Shown: positions 10,154-18,348 of the stretch, in pieces
Numbering within the stretch: the stretch's first letter is position 1
How the letters are laid out: each line of letters starts with the position of its first letter
From: Bog-756 sp963703145
GTDB taxonomy: Bacteria > Actinomycetota > Acidimicrobiia > Acidimicrobiales > RAAP-2
NCBI GenBank assembly: GCA_963703145.1
Contig: OY969793.1
Coordinates: 2,232,001-2,296,000 of the forward strand
Length of the DNA: 64,000 nucleotides
Reading direction: 5' to 3'
The notes under the pieces: model-generated
What the model saw: only the letters and a program-made list of their open reading frames with translations
The model's database searches: none
Told to the model about the DNA's origin: nothing
Position numbers and translations under genes: made by a program

Positions 10154-11452
10154 TCACCGGTTCGCTGTCTCGACGTCGAGCAGGTGGGCGAACCGCTGCT
10201 GGGCCTCGGCCCGCCGGGTGGGCACGTGCTCGCTCGGGACCTCGGCCGGCTTGTACCCCTTCAGCGTCTGGCGCGCCACCGTCACCCGGTGGACCTCGTC
10301 GGGCCCGTCGTAGATGCGCGCCGCCCTGGCCGCCCGGTACATCGACTCGAGTGGCAGGTCGGTGGAGAAGCCCAGCGCCCCGTGCACCTGGATGGCGCGG
10401 TCGATCACGTTGTAGAGGACCCCGGCGCCGTAGTACTTGATCATGGCGATCTCCACCCGGGCGGCCGAGGCCCCCTCGTTGTCCATCTTCCAGGCGGCGT
10501 AGAGCGTCATCAGTCGGGCCGCAGTCATCTCGGCCAGCGAGTCGGCCACCCAGTTCTGAATGGTCTGCTTCTCGGCCAGGAGCGAGTGGTGCGTCGTCCG
10601 GGACACGGCCCGCTCGCAGAGCATGTCAAAGGCCCGCTTGGACTGGCCCAGCCAACGCATGCAGTGGTGGATCCGGCCGGGCCCGAGGCGCTTTTGGGCC
10701 AGGACGAAACCTTCGCCCTCCAGGCCCACCAGGTTCTCGTAGGGCACCCGCACCTCGCGGTAGACGATCTCCGCGTGGCCACCGAACTTGCCGAAGTGTT
10801 CGACAGGGTCCTCCATGGTCGCCACGTCACGCACGATGTCGACGCCGGGAGCATCGGCCGGCACCACGATCATGGAGCACCCCTGGTAGGGGTGGACGTC
10901 GGGATTGGTCACCGCCATCACGATCAGGAAGTCGGCCACCGAACCGTTGCTGGTGAACCACTTGTGGCCGTCGATGACCCACTCGTCGCCGTCCCGGACG
11001 GCCCGGGTGGAGATCATGGTGGGATCGGCACCCGCTCCGGGCTCGGTCATGGAGAAGCCGCTTCGCATCCTTCCGTCCAGGAGCGGGAGTAGCCACTTCT
11101 CCCGTTGCTCCTCCCGCCCCGACGACTCGATGCCGATGGCCAACAGCTCGGCATTGCCCGAGTCAGGGGCGTTGTTGCCGAACACCACCGGGCCGTAGGG
11201 GGTCTGGCCCAGGATCTCGTGCATCAGGCCCAACTTGACCTGACCGAAGCCGCCGCCCCCCAGATCGGGCGGGAGGTGCGAGGCCCACAGGCCGCGGCCC
11301 TTGACCTCGTCTTGGAGCGGCCTGATGGCCTCGATCAGCGCGTCGTGGCTGAGGTCGAGGGTCTCCAGGGGGAACACTTCGTCCCGGATGAACTGCCGCA
11401 TCCAGGCGAGCTGCAACTCGAACTCCGGCTCGGTGGAAAAATCCCATGCCAC
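10154..11452 (-). CDS. Acyl-CoA dehydrogenase family protein
   Basis: FAD enzyme that forms an alpha-beta double bond in acyl-CoA thioesters and passes electrons to ETF. The 432-residue protein starts at GTG 11452. It shows the FAD-binding segment 'SGFSMTEPGAGADPTMIST', 'WVIDGHKWFTSNG', 'RIHHCMRWLGQSKRAFDMLC' and the C-terminal 'IQVHGALGFSTDLPLE' followed by 'GPDEVHRVTVARQTLKGY'. The long N-terminal region ('FELQLAWMRQFIRDEVFPLE') is typical of the large actinobacterial acyl-CoA dehydrogenase subgroup of uncertain substrate. It is divergent from bioB, with 56 bp between the start codons. Confidence 0.93.
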   Translation of the reverse strand: MAWDFSTEPEFELQLAWMRQFIRDEVFPLETLDLSHDALIEAIRPLQDEVKGRGLWASHLPPDLGGGGFGQVKLGLMHEILGQTPYGPVVFGNNAPDSGNAELLAIGIESSGREEQREKWLLPLLDGRMRSGFSMTEPGAGADPTMISTRAVRDGDEWVIDGHKWFTSNGSVADFLIVMAVTNPDVHPYQGCSMIVVPADAPGVDIVRDVATMEDPVEHFGKFGGHAEIVYREVRVPYENLVGLEGEGFVLAQKRLGPGRIHHCMRWLGQSKRAFDMLCERAVSRTTHHSLLAEKQTIQNWVADSLAEMTAARLMTLYAAWKMDNEGASAARVEIAMIKYYGAGVLYNVIDRAIQVHGALGFSTDLPLESMYRAARAARIYDGPDEVHRVTVARQTLKGYKPAEVPSEHVPTRRAEAQQRFAHLLDVETANR

Positions 11453-11496
11453 GGTGGTCCCCCTGTCGTCGTTTTCTGCCGGTCCGACAGGCCAAC

Positions 11497-11502
11497 TACC
11501 GT
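11497..11502 (+). promoter_or_regulatory. bioB leaderless-type -10 box (TACCGT)
   Basis: TACCGT ends exactly six bases before the bioB ATG at 11509, with no ribosome binding site between. This spacing implies transcription starting at or next to the start codon. Confidence 0.55.
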
Positions 11503-11508
11503 AACGGC

Positions 11509-12615
11509 ATGCCCGGCGACACCACTGACACCCCCATCCGTACCACCGTCACCCTGTCGGTGCCCAACCGGCACCCCCGTCCCCCAACGCCCCGGGCCGA
11601 CCAGATCGACCCCGCTGCGGCCAGGGCCCTCCTCCGGGAGGCAGAATCCGCACTGCTCGACGAGCGCCGCCTACTCCGGGCCGAGGAGCTCTCCGCCCTG
11701 GCCGAGCTCCCCGACCAGTGGGTGACCTCGCTGGCCGCACTGGCCCATCAGGTGCGCCTGTCCTGGTGCGGGCCCGAGGTCGAGGTGGAGGGAATCCTGT
11801 CGGCCAAGACCGGCGGTTGCCCCGAGGACTGCCACTTCTGCTCCCAGTCATCTCGATTCGACACGCCGGTGAAGGCCACGCCCTTCCTCGACGCCGACGA
11901 AGTCCTCCAGGCCGCCGAGGAGACGCGGGCGGCCGGCGCCTCCGAGTTCTGCATCGTGCTGGCGGTCCGCGGGCCCGACGAGCGCACCATGCAACGGATC
12001 CTCGAGCTGGTCCCGATGATCCACGACCGCACCGGCCTCAACGTGGCCGTCAGCGCCGGGCTGCTCTCGAGCGACCAGGCCCGCCGGTTCGCCGAGGGTG
12101 GGGTGCACCGCTACAACCACAACCTGGAGACTGCCCGGTCGTTCTTCCCCAACGTGGTGACCACCCACACCTGGGAAGAGCGCCAGGACACCTGCCGGCT
12201 GGTGCGCGACCACGGGATGGAGCTGTGCTGCGGAGCCCTGATCGGCATGGGCGAGACCGACCAGCAGCGGATCGAGCTGCTCGTCCAACTCCAGGCGTTG
12301 GATCCGACCGAGGTGCCGCTCAACTTCCTCAACCCCCGCCCGGGGACGCCCCTGGGGGACGAGCAGCCGGTGGCGGCCTGGGAGGCCATCCGCTGGATCG
12401 CGCTCTTCCGGCTCGGGCTCCCCGGGGTGATCCTCCGCTACGCGGGCGGTCGAGAGGTGACGCTGCGGGAGTTGCAGTCCATGGGGATGACCGCGGGCAT
12501 CAACGCCCTGATCGTGGGCAACTACCTGACCACCCTGGGACGATCACCCGAGGACGACCTCCAGATGCTCGCCGATCTGCGCATGCCGGTCGGTGCCCTC
12601 ACCGGCATTTTGTGA
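11509..12615 (+). CDS. bioB: Biotin synthase
   Basis: Radical-SAM enzyme inserting sulfur into dethiobiotin, the last step of biotin synthesis. The 368-residue protein starts at ATG 11509, the first codon after a leaderless-type TACCGT box. The radical-SAM cluster motif is 'CPEDCHFC' (CxxxCxxC) near residue 109. Other family hallmarks: 'SAKTGGCPEDCHFCSQS', 'HRYNHNLETARSFFP', 'GMELCCGALIGMGET', 'VPLNFLNPRPGTPL' and the C-terminal 'GINALIVGNYLTTLGR'. Relative to typical BioB there is an N-terminal extension of about 60 residues. It is followed 7 bp downstream by bsaP, its probable assembly partner. The remaining biotin genes sit about 10 kb away. Confidence 0.96.
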   Translation: MPGDTTDTPIRTTVTLSVPNRHPRPPTPRADQIDPAAARALLREAESALLDERRLLRAEELSALAELPDQWVTSLAALAHQVRLSWCGPEVEVEGILSAKTGGCPEDCHFCSQSSRFDTPVKATPFLDADEVLQAAEETRAAGASEFCIVLAVRGPDERTMQRILELVPMIHDRTGLNVAVSAGLLSSDQARRFAEGGVHRYNHNLETARSFFPNVVTTHTWEERQDTCRLVRDHGMELCCGALIGMGETDQQRIELLVQLQALDPTEVPLNFLNPRPGTPLGDEQPVAAWEAIRWIALFRLGLPGVILRYAGGREVTLRELQSMGMTAGINALIVGNYLTTLGRSPEDDLQMLADLRMPVGALTGIL

Positions 12616-12622
12616 CCCGGCC

Positions 12623-12817
12623 ATGAGCGCAGGTCCCCACACCGATACCGGACACTGCACTGGCTGTGGGTCGAGTGCGGACCAGTGCCCGGGCTGTGGC
12701 CGTGCGCTCGACCCGCCCCGGTTCTGCCCCACCTGTGGGCGACGCCTCACCGTGGCGGTCTCCCCGGCCGGATTCCGGGCCACCTGCCGCAACCACGGCC
12801 GCATCGTCGCCGCCTAG
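12623..12817 (+). CDS. bsaP: Biotin synthase auxiliary protein
   Basis: A 64-residue cysteine-rich protein starting 7 bp after bioB. Cysteine pairs lie in 'CTGCG', 'CPGCGRALDPPRFCPTCG' and a last Cys in 'FRATCRNHGRI'; the 'RFCPTCGRRLTVAVSP' segment matches the BsaP family described in mycobacteria. There BsaP is needed for biotin synthase activity and is thought to help supply or rebuild its auxiliary Fe-S cluster. Position directly downstream of bioB agrees with that role. Alternatively it is a generic zinc-ribbon protein, but the combination of sequence and context makes BsaP more likely. Confidence 0.85.
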   Translation: MSAGPHTDTGHCTGCGSSADQCPGCGRALDPPRFCPTCGRRLTVAVSPAGFRATCRNHGRIVAA

Positions 12818-12900
12818 CCGCGCCTCGGGCACCACCGTCTCGATCACCGGCCGGGCCCGGGTCGTGGGCCAGCATCGACGTCGTCAGGGAACGGCACCGC

Positions 12901-12906
12901 TACGTT
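12901..12906 (+). promoter_or_regulatory. Leaderless-type -10 box (TACGTT)
   Basis: TACGTT ends six bases before the ATG at 12913 of the SfLAP/GAP family gene; no ribosome binding site is present. Confidence 0.5.
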
Positions 12907-12912
12907 GGCGCC

Positions 12913-13587
12913 ATGGCGGGATTGGTGGCCTCGGTGCTTCCCCTGGCCATCGGTGCCGCCATCAGCCCAACGTTGCTGGCCCTGCAACTGCTGGTCCTGA
13001 CCGGCACGACGAAGCCGGTGGCCCGGGCTTGGGCCCTCGCCGCCGGCTCGGCCGTGGTGTTGGCGGCGTTCTCACTCCTCGGCGTGACGGTACTCAACCA
13101 CCTCCATCCGGCCAAGCACGGTCACCACTCGGTGCGGGACGCCGTGATCATGTTCGTGGCGGCCGGCCTGTTGGCGGCCCTCGCAGCCCGGTCCCTCCTC
13201 AGGCGACCCACGCCGGCGGAGCAACAGACCTCGCGCACGGCCGGCCGACTCCAATCGGCACCAACGTTCTGGTTCGTCGGCGTCGGCGCCATCGGGATGC
13301 TGGTCAACTTCTCCACCCTCGTGCTCTTCCTGCCCGCCTTGCACGAGATCACCCGCTCGGACGTGTCCCTGAGCGGTCGGATCGTCGCGTTCGCCGTCCT
13401 CTTCGTCATCGCCCTGCTCCCGGTCCTGGCCCCGGTGACCCTGGTCACGGTCCTGGGCCAGCGGGTGGCGCCGGCCCTGACGGCCACGCACGGCTTCGTC
13501 AACCGGCACTCCCGTCAGATCGGCATCACCATCGAGGTGGTATTCGCCACCTATCTGGTCATCCGCGGCATCGGCGAGCTCCCCTGA
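12913..13587 (+). CDS. GAP/SfLAP family integral membrane protein
   Basis: A 224-residue membrane protein with about six hydrophobic segments ('VLPLAIGAAISPTLLALQLL', 'ALAAGSAVVLAAFSLLGVTV', 'MFVAAGLLAALAARSLL', 'GAIGMLVNFSTLVLFLPAL', 'IVAFAVLFVIALLPVLAPVT' and a final one near the C-terminus). The 'AISPTLLALQLLVLTG' opening and overall layout match the Sap/GAP family, whose mycobacterial members help move sulfolipid or glycopeptidolipid across the membrane. The substrate here is unknown. The start is ATG 12913 behind a leaderless-type TACGTT box. It ends 20 bp from the convergent DUF3039 gene. Confidence 0.75.
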   Translation: MAGLVASVLPLAIGAAISPTLLALQLLVLTGTTKPVARAWALAAGSAVVLAAFSLLGVTVLNHLHPAKHGHHSVRDAVIMFVAAGLLAALAARSLLRRPTPAEQQTSRTAGRLQSAPTFWFVGVGAIGMLVNFSTLVLFLPALHEITRSDVSLSGRIVAFAVLFVIALLPVLAPVTLVTVLGQRVAPALTATHGFVNRHSRQIGITIEVVFATYLVIRGIGELP

Positions 13588-13607
13588 GCCGCACCACGGG
13601 ACGGCCG

Positions 13608-13889
13608 TCAGCCCGACGGGACCTTCCAGCCCCGGGCCTCGGCGATCTCCTTGCAGGTCGGGCAGACGGGGTAGCGCTTGGGGTTCCGACCCGGGACCCA
13701 GATCTTCCCGCACAGCGCCTTGACGGCGGTGCCGTTGACCATGCCCTCCACCACCGAGGGTCCGGCGGAGATGAAGTCGCCCTTCTCGGGCTTGAAGCCC
13801 TCCAGGACGATGTGGGACATCCGCTCGTGGTCACCATCGAGCTCCGGGTCCACCTGGGTGGGTGCGACGGAGATGCCGGTATCGGTCAT
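13608..13889 (-). CDS. DUF3039 family zinc-binding-like protein
   Basis: A 93-residue protein from ATG 13889; a TTG further upstream is less likely. It contains 'MSHIVLEGFKPEKGDFISAG' then 'ALCGKIWVPGRNPKRYPVCP' and 'CPTCKEIAEARGW', giving one Cys plus a CxxC pair that could bind zinc. This pattern is the DUF3039 family, widespread in actinobacteria and without a known role. It is divergent from maf, with about 70 bp between the start codons. Confidence 0.82.
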   Translation of the reverse strand: MTDTGISVAPTQVDPELDGDHERMSHIVLEGFKPEKGDFISAGPSVVEGMVNGTAVKALCGKIWVPGRNPKRYPVCPTCKEIAEARGWKVPSG

Positions 13890-13947
13890 TCCACCAGGAT
13901 CGCGCAATTGGGCGACGGGGTGTGGATGTCGACCGCCGATGCTCCCC

Positions 13948-13953
13948 TACGCT
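13948..13953 (+). promoter_or_regulatory. maf leaderless-type -10 box (TACGCT)
   Basis: TACGCT ends seven bases before the maf ATG at 13961; no ribosome binding site lies between. Confidence 0.5.
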
Positions 13954-13960
13954 CTGGGGC

Positions 13961-14566
13961 ATGGCCGAACGAACGCTGGTCCTCGCCTCGGGGTCGCCTG
14001 GCCGCCTGCGGCTTCTGGTCGATGCCGGTTTCGACCCCAAGGTGGTGGTCAGCGGGGTGGACGAGAACGACATCGCGCCCATGGCCACCGATGCCGTCGT
14101 TGCCACGCTGGCCCAGCGCAAGGCCCAGGCGGTGGCCGACCCCACGGGTGATGCCGTGGTCATCGGCTGTGACTCGATGCTCGACTTCGGCGGGGAGCCC
14201 CACGGGAAGCCCGCCACGGTGGGCCAGGCGCGGGAGTGGCTGCGGTCGATGCGGGGTCGGTCGGGCACTCTGTTCACCGGGCACTGCGTCATCGACGAGC
14301 GGTCGGGGCGGCAGGCGGCCGGCACGGCCGGGACGACGGTTCGCTTCGGGACGACCACCGATGACGAGCTTGACGCCTATCTGGCCACCGGCGAGGCCAT
14401 GGCCGTGGCCGGTGCGTTCACCCTGGACGGGCGCTCCGCACCCTTTGTCGACGGGATCGACGGCGATCCGGGCAACGTGATCGGCCTGTCCTTGCCGTTG
14501 TTCCGAACCCTGCTGGGCCAGCTCGGCATCCCCGTCACCGATCTGTGGGTCGGGGCACGCCGGTGA
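13961..14566 (+). CDS. maf: Maf-family nucleotide pyrophosphatase
   Basis: House-cleaning enzyme that hydrolyses non-canonical or canonical nucleoside triphosphates to monophosphates. The 201-residue protein shows the Maf signature 'LVLASGSPGRLRLL' at the N-terminus, 'VDENDIA', 'AVVIGCDSMLDFGGEPHGKP', 'SGTLFTGHCVI' and the C-terminal 'GAFTLDGRSAPFVDGIDGDP' and 'NVIGLSLPLFRTLL'. Length is normal. The stop codon overlaps the GTG start of dus (GTGA), so the two are translationally coupled, and dus overlaps the next gene in the same manner. Whether it prefers dTTP/UTP or m7GTP cannot be decided by eye. Confidence 0.92.
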   Translation: MAERTLVLASGSPGRLRLLVDAGFDPKVVVSGVDENDIAPMATDAVVATLAQRKAQAVADPTGDAVVIGCDSMLDFGGEPHGKPATVGQAREWLRSMRGRSGTLFTGHCVIDERSGRQAAGTAGTTVRFGTTTDDELDAYLATGEAMAVAGAFTLDGRSAPFVDGIDGDPGNVIGLSLPLFRTLLGQLGIPVTDLWVGARR

Positions 14567-15702
14567 CCACGCCCAGCCTCCCCCTCCCCGCCCTCAAGCT
14601 GGGTGCTGTCGCCGTCGACCCCCCGGTCGTGCTCGCCCCCATGGCCGGGGTCACCAACATCGCCTTCCGCCGGCTGTGCAGGACCTTCGGCGCCGGGCTC
14701 TACGTCAGCGAGATGGTGACCGCCCGCGCCCTGGTCGAGGGCAACGCCAAGACCCTGGCCATGGCGGCCTTCGCGGCGGACGAGCCGGTGCGCAGCGTCC
14801 AGCTGTGCGGCGTCGATCCCGCGGTGATGGGTGCGGCGGTGGACCGTCTGGTGGGTGAGATCGGCGTCGACCACATCGATCTCAATTTCGGGTGTCCGGC
14901 CGGAAAGGTGACCCGCCAGGGGGCGGGTGCGGCCCTCCCGGTCCATCGGCACCTGTTCCGGGCCATCGTGCAGGCCGCCGTGCGGTCAGCCGGTCCGGTG
15001 CCGGTCACCGTCAAGCTTCGCATGGGCATCGACGAGCGGCACCTCACCTACCTCGAGGCCGGTGGCATCGCCGAGCGTGAGGGGGTGGCCGCAGTGACCC
15101 TGCACGCCCGCACCGCCGAGCAGCTGTACTCCGGCGTGGCCGACTGGGCCGCCATCGGCCGGCTGAAGGAAGCGGTGACCACCATCCCGGTGCTCGGGAA
15201 CGGCGACCTGTGGGAAGCGGCCGACGCCCTGGCCATGGTGGCGGCCACCGGGTGCGACGGCGTGGTCGTGGGGAGAGGCTGCCTCGGCCGCCCCTGGCTG
15301 TTCCGGGACCTGGCTGACGCCTTCGCCGGGCGCCCTCATCACGAGCCACCGTCACTGGGCCAGATCGGCGGCATGATGCGTACCCACGTTGGCCTGCTGT
15401 GCGAGCTGTTCGGTGAGGACATCGGGGTACGCCAGTTCCGCAAGCACGCCGGCTGGTACCTGACCGGCTTCCCCGTCGGGTCCTCGGTGCGTAAGTCCCT
15501 AGCCCAGGCCGGCTCGCTGTCCGAAGTGGACGATCTCGTGGGCTCCCTGCCGGCGTCGCTGCCATTCCCGGTCGAGGCATTGCGCATGGCCCGGGGCCAC
15601 ACCAACGGCCCCCGAGCGGTGCGGCTCCCCGATGGCTGGCTCGAGTCCGTCGACGACCCGACACCCCCGACCGGTGGCGACATCCTGGTGTCCGGGGGGT
15701 GA
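14563..15702 (+). CDS. dusB: tRNA-dihydrouridine synthase (DusB-like)
   Basis: FMN enzyme reducing uridines in the tRNA D-loop. The 379-residue protein is taken to start at GTG 14563, which overlaps the maf stop; a GTG at 14545 is possible. Hallmarks: 'VVLAPMAGVTNIAFRRLCR', 'LYVSEMVTARALVEGN', the active-site region 'HIDLNFGCPAGKVTRQGAGA' with the catalytic Cys, 'PVTVKLRMGIDERHLTYLE', 'TLHARTAEQLYSG', and the FMN phosphate loop 'GVVVGRGCLGRPWLFRDL'. The C-terminal helical domain has the DusB type 'RQFRKHAGWYLTGFPVG'. It sits between maf and an SDR gene, both joined by GTGA overlaps. Confidence 0.93.
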   Translation: MTTPSLPLPALKLGAVAVDPPVVLAPMAGVTNIAFRRLCRTFGAGLYVSEMVTARALVEGNAKTLAMAAFAADEPVRSVQLCGVDPAVMGAAVDRLVGEIGVDHIDLNFGCPAGKVTRQGAGAALPVHRHLFRAIVQAAVRSAGPVPVTVKLRMGIDERHLTYLEAGGIAEREGVAAVTLHARTAEQLYSGVADWAAIGRLKEAVTTIPVLGNGDLWEAADALAMVAATGCDGVVVGRGCLGRPWLFRDLADAFAGRPHHEPPSLGQIGGMMRTHVGLLCELFGEDIGVRQFRKHAGWYLTGFPVGSSVRKSLAQAGSLSEVDDLVGSLPASLPFPVEALRMARGHTNGPRAVRLPDGWLESVDDPTPPTGGDILVSGG

Positions 15703-17162
15703 CCGGGCAACCAGGCAGTTCCCCATCGCCGGCTGCGCTGGAACAGCGGACGAGGGTGGCGGTGGTGGGCGCCAACGGCTTCGTCGGACAACAGCTCATT
15801 CCCCATCTGGTGGCCACAGGCGTCTCGGTCAACGCCCTGGTCCGGGACCCGGCGACCGCCGCCGAACAACGCCATGTGGACATCCACGCCGTCGACGTGT
15901 CCGACACCCAGGCGGTGGCCGCCGCCCTGTCGGGGTGCTCGACCGCCTACTACCTGGTCCACGCCATGGCCGGTGGGCCGGGGTTCGCCGAGCGGGACCG
16001 CGACCTGGCGACATCGTTCGCCGACGCGGCCGCGTCGGCCAAGGTGGGCCGCATCGTCTACCTCGGCGGCCTGGGGCATGGCGACCTGTCCGAGCACCTC
16101 GCCAGTCGACAGGAGGTGGGCCGCCTGCTCGGCCGATCGGGCGTCCCGGTCGTCGAGCTGCGTGCCGCGGTGGTACTCGGGGCGGGAAGCATCTCGTTCG
16201 AGATGATCCGCTACCTGACCGAGCGACTGCCCATGATGGTCTGCCCCCGCTGGGTGAACACCCGCGTGCAGCCCATCGCCGTGCGCGACCTCTTGGAGTA
16301 CCTGCGCCAGTCCATGGGCGTCGAGCCCGGTGTCTACGAGATCGGGTGCCCCGACGTGACCACCTACCGGGAGATGATGGATGCCTACGCACGGGTGCGC
16401 GGCCTACGTCCCCGGTTGATCGTCAAGGTCCCCGTGCTCAGCCCGTCGCTCTCGGCCCACTGGGTGGATCTGGTGACCCCGGTGGACCAGACGGTCAGCC
16501 ACTCACTGATCGAGAGCCTGACCAACGAGGTCACCGTCCGCACCGGAGCACAGACCGACGAGGCCTTCGATGTGGTGCCGCTCCCTTCCGAGGCCGCCAT
16601 CGCCGCCGCCCTCGACGAACAGGCCGCAGCGGTCGCCGGGTCGCTGTTCGAACGCAGCGGAGGCCTCGACGAGGGCATCTATACGGACCGGTCCTCGGCC
16701 CTCGTGCGTGCGACCGGGGTGACCAGCAGCGGTGAGGTCGCAGGCGTCGAGGCCGACCTGGATGACTGCGGTGGCCAGCTCTCCTGGTACGGGTGGCCCT
16801 ACGCCTGGCAGCTGCGCATCGCGCTCGGCCACTGCTTCGGGGAGGACCTGCGCCTCGGGCGGCCGGCTCGGGTCGAGGCCGGCGCCGAGGTCGATTGGTG
16901 GACGGTCGAGGTCCGCGGGCCCCAGGTGCTGGTGCTGAGCTCGCGCCGCTGGTTCTGCGGGGAGGCCTGGCTCGGATTCCGGGTCTCCTCGGTCGGACCG
17001 ACCAGGATCGAGCAGGTCGGCTCGCTACGGACCAGGGGGCTGGTGGGCCTGGCCTACTGGTGGCTCTTGTTCCCCGTGCATCAGATCGCCTTCCGGGCCA
17101 TGGTCCGCCACCGGGTGGTGCGGGCCCGGAAGATGGCAGCCGCGGCCGTCCGCCGCGGCTGA
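15699..17162 (+). CDS. NAD(P)-binding SDR/NmrA-like protein with DUF2867 domain
   Basis: A 487-residue two-domain protein whose GTG start overlaps the dus stop. The N-terminal half is an atypical short-chain dehydrogenase/NmrA Rossmann domain ('VAVVGANGFVGQQLIPHLV', 'AYYLVHAMAGGPGFAERDRD', 'GRIVYLGGLGHGDLSEHL', 'VVELRAAVVLGAGSISFEMI'). The C-terminal 150 or so residues ('SWYGWPYAWQLRIALGHCFG', 'WWTVEVRGPQVLVLSSRRWF', 'GLAYWWLLFPVHQIAFRAMV') match DUF2867. This fusion is common in actinobacteria and proteobacteria and of unknown substrate; membrane association through the final hydrophobic helix is possible. Confidence 0.85.
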   Translation: MTGQPGSSPSPAALEQRTRVAVVGANGFVGQQLIPHLVATGVSVNALVRDPATAAEQRHVDIHAVDVSDTQAVAAALSGCSTAYYLVHAMAGGPGFAERDRDLATSFADAAASAKVGRIVYLGGLGHGDLSEHLASRQEVGRLLGRSGVPVVELRAAVVLGAGSISFEMIRYLTERLPMMVCPRWVNTRVQPIAVRDLLEYLRQSMGVEPGVYEIGCPDVTTYREMMDAYARVRGLRPRLIVKVPVLSPSLSAHWVDLVTPVDQTVSHSLIESLTNEVTVRTGAQTDEAFDVVPLPSEAAIAAALDEQAAAVAGSLFERSGGLDEGIYTDRSSALVRATGVTSSGEVAGVEADLDDCGGQLSWYGWPYAWQLRIALGHCFGEDLRLGRPARVEAGAEVDWWTVEVRGPQVLVLSSRRWFCGEAWLGFRVSSVGPTRIEQVGSLRTRGLVGLAYWWLLFPVHQIAFRAMVRHRVVRARKMAAAAVRRG

Positions 17163-17280
17163 CCCCGCGACAGGGGAGCCCGCCGGTCTGTGGGAGAATG
17201 GGGCTGGTTGATCACGCCGGCCCCGCCGTCGTCGACACGGAGGTCGGCTCCGGTCGTGAGCAGGTCAGCCCTCCCCCCTG

Positions 17281-18348
17281 ATGATCGTCGGTTCCTCCCT
17301 CACCATCGAAATCGGCGACCGCACGCTGCTGTCTGACGCGTCTTTCGTCGTGGGCGCCGGCGAGAAGGTCGGTCTGGTCGGCCGCAACGGCACGGGCAAG
17401 TCCACGTTCATCTCGGTGATCATCAACGAGCCCGGGCGCAACGTCCGCTCCACGGGCAACGCCGCCATCCGCGGCACCTACGGCTACCTCCCCCAGGTTC
17501 CGGTCCCCCACGGGCTCGGGCTGGAGCCCAACGGGTTCTCCCACGTCCTGTCGGGACGGGGGCTCGACGTCCTCGACGACGCCCTCAACAAGGCCCGAAC
17601 CCAGATGGCCAAGGACCCCAACACCGAGAACATCGAGCTGTTCTCCGATCTCGAGGAGCAGTTCCGGGAGAACGGCGGCTACGAGGCCGAGTCCACCATG
17701 GCCCGTTTGGCCGACGGGCTCGGTCTCCGCCAGGAGCTGCTGTTAGAGGACATCGAGAGCCTCTCGGGCGGACAGCGCCGCCGGGTCGACCTGATCCGCA
17801 TGCTCTTCCAGGGCCCGGACACCATGATCCTGGACGAGCCCACCAACCATCTCGATCTCCCGGCCAAGCGCTGGCTGATGGAGGAACTAGAGCGGTTCCC
17901 CGGGGCCATCTTGGTGGTGTCCCACGACCTCAAACTGCTCGACCGGTCCATCAACAAGGTCCTCCACCTCTCGGACGGACGCCTCCACGAGTTCAAGGGG
18001 ACCTACTCGTCGTACATGGTGCAGTTGGAGGCGGACCAGAGCCAGCGCGAACGCTCGGCGCTGCTCGAGGGCCGCGAGATCAAGCGGCTGTCCACCCTGG
18101 CCGACTCCATGCGGGGCAGCACCAACCGCCGGGCGCGGATCGCCAAGTCACTCGACAAGCGGGTGGAGCGACTCGAGTCGTCCAAGACCGAGGTGCACAA
18201 GCGGGAGCGAAGAGCTCGTTCCGCCTGCCCACGCCGCAGCGTTCCGGGGAGGTGCCCCTGCGGGCCACCGACCTCGGGTCACGCTACGGCGACACCACGG
18301 TGCTGGACAAGGTGGACTTCCACTGCCGGCGGGGTGACCGGATGGTGA
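17281..18348 (+). CDS. ABC-F family ATPase, N-terminal part (frameshifted)
   Basis: First ABC module and linker of a duplicated-ATPase ABC-F protein, the class acting on ribosomes and not on membrane transport (no transmembrane segments). Walker A 'GLVGRNGTGKSTFISVIIN' near residue 36, signature 'LSGGQRRRVDLIRMLFQGP', Walker B 'TMILDEPTNHLDLPAKRWLM', followed by a charged helical linker ('LLEGREIKRLSTLADSMRGS'). From about 18209 this frame turns into Cys/Pro/Arg-rich sequence and stops at 18348, while the second module continues one frame away. Adding one base near 18209 restores a continuous 'KRERKSSFRLPTPQRSGEVP'-type linker. Confidence 0.87.
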   Translation: MIVGSSLTIEIGDRTLLSDASFVVGAGEKVGLVGRNGTGKSTFISVIINEPGRNVRSTGNAAIRGTYGYLPQVPVPHGLGLEPNGFSHVLSGRGLDVLDDALNKARTQMAKDPNTENIELFSDLEEQFRENGGYEAESTMARLADGLGLRQELLLEDIESLSGGQRRRVDLIRMLFQGPDTMILDEPTNHLDLPAKRWLMEELERFPGAILVVSHDLKLLDRSINKVLHLSDGRLHEFKGTYSSYMVQLEADQSQRERSALLEGREIKRLSTLADSMRGSTNRRARIAKSLDKRVERLESSKTEVHKRERRARSACPRRSVPGRCPCGPPTSGHATATPRCWTRWTSTAGGVTGW

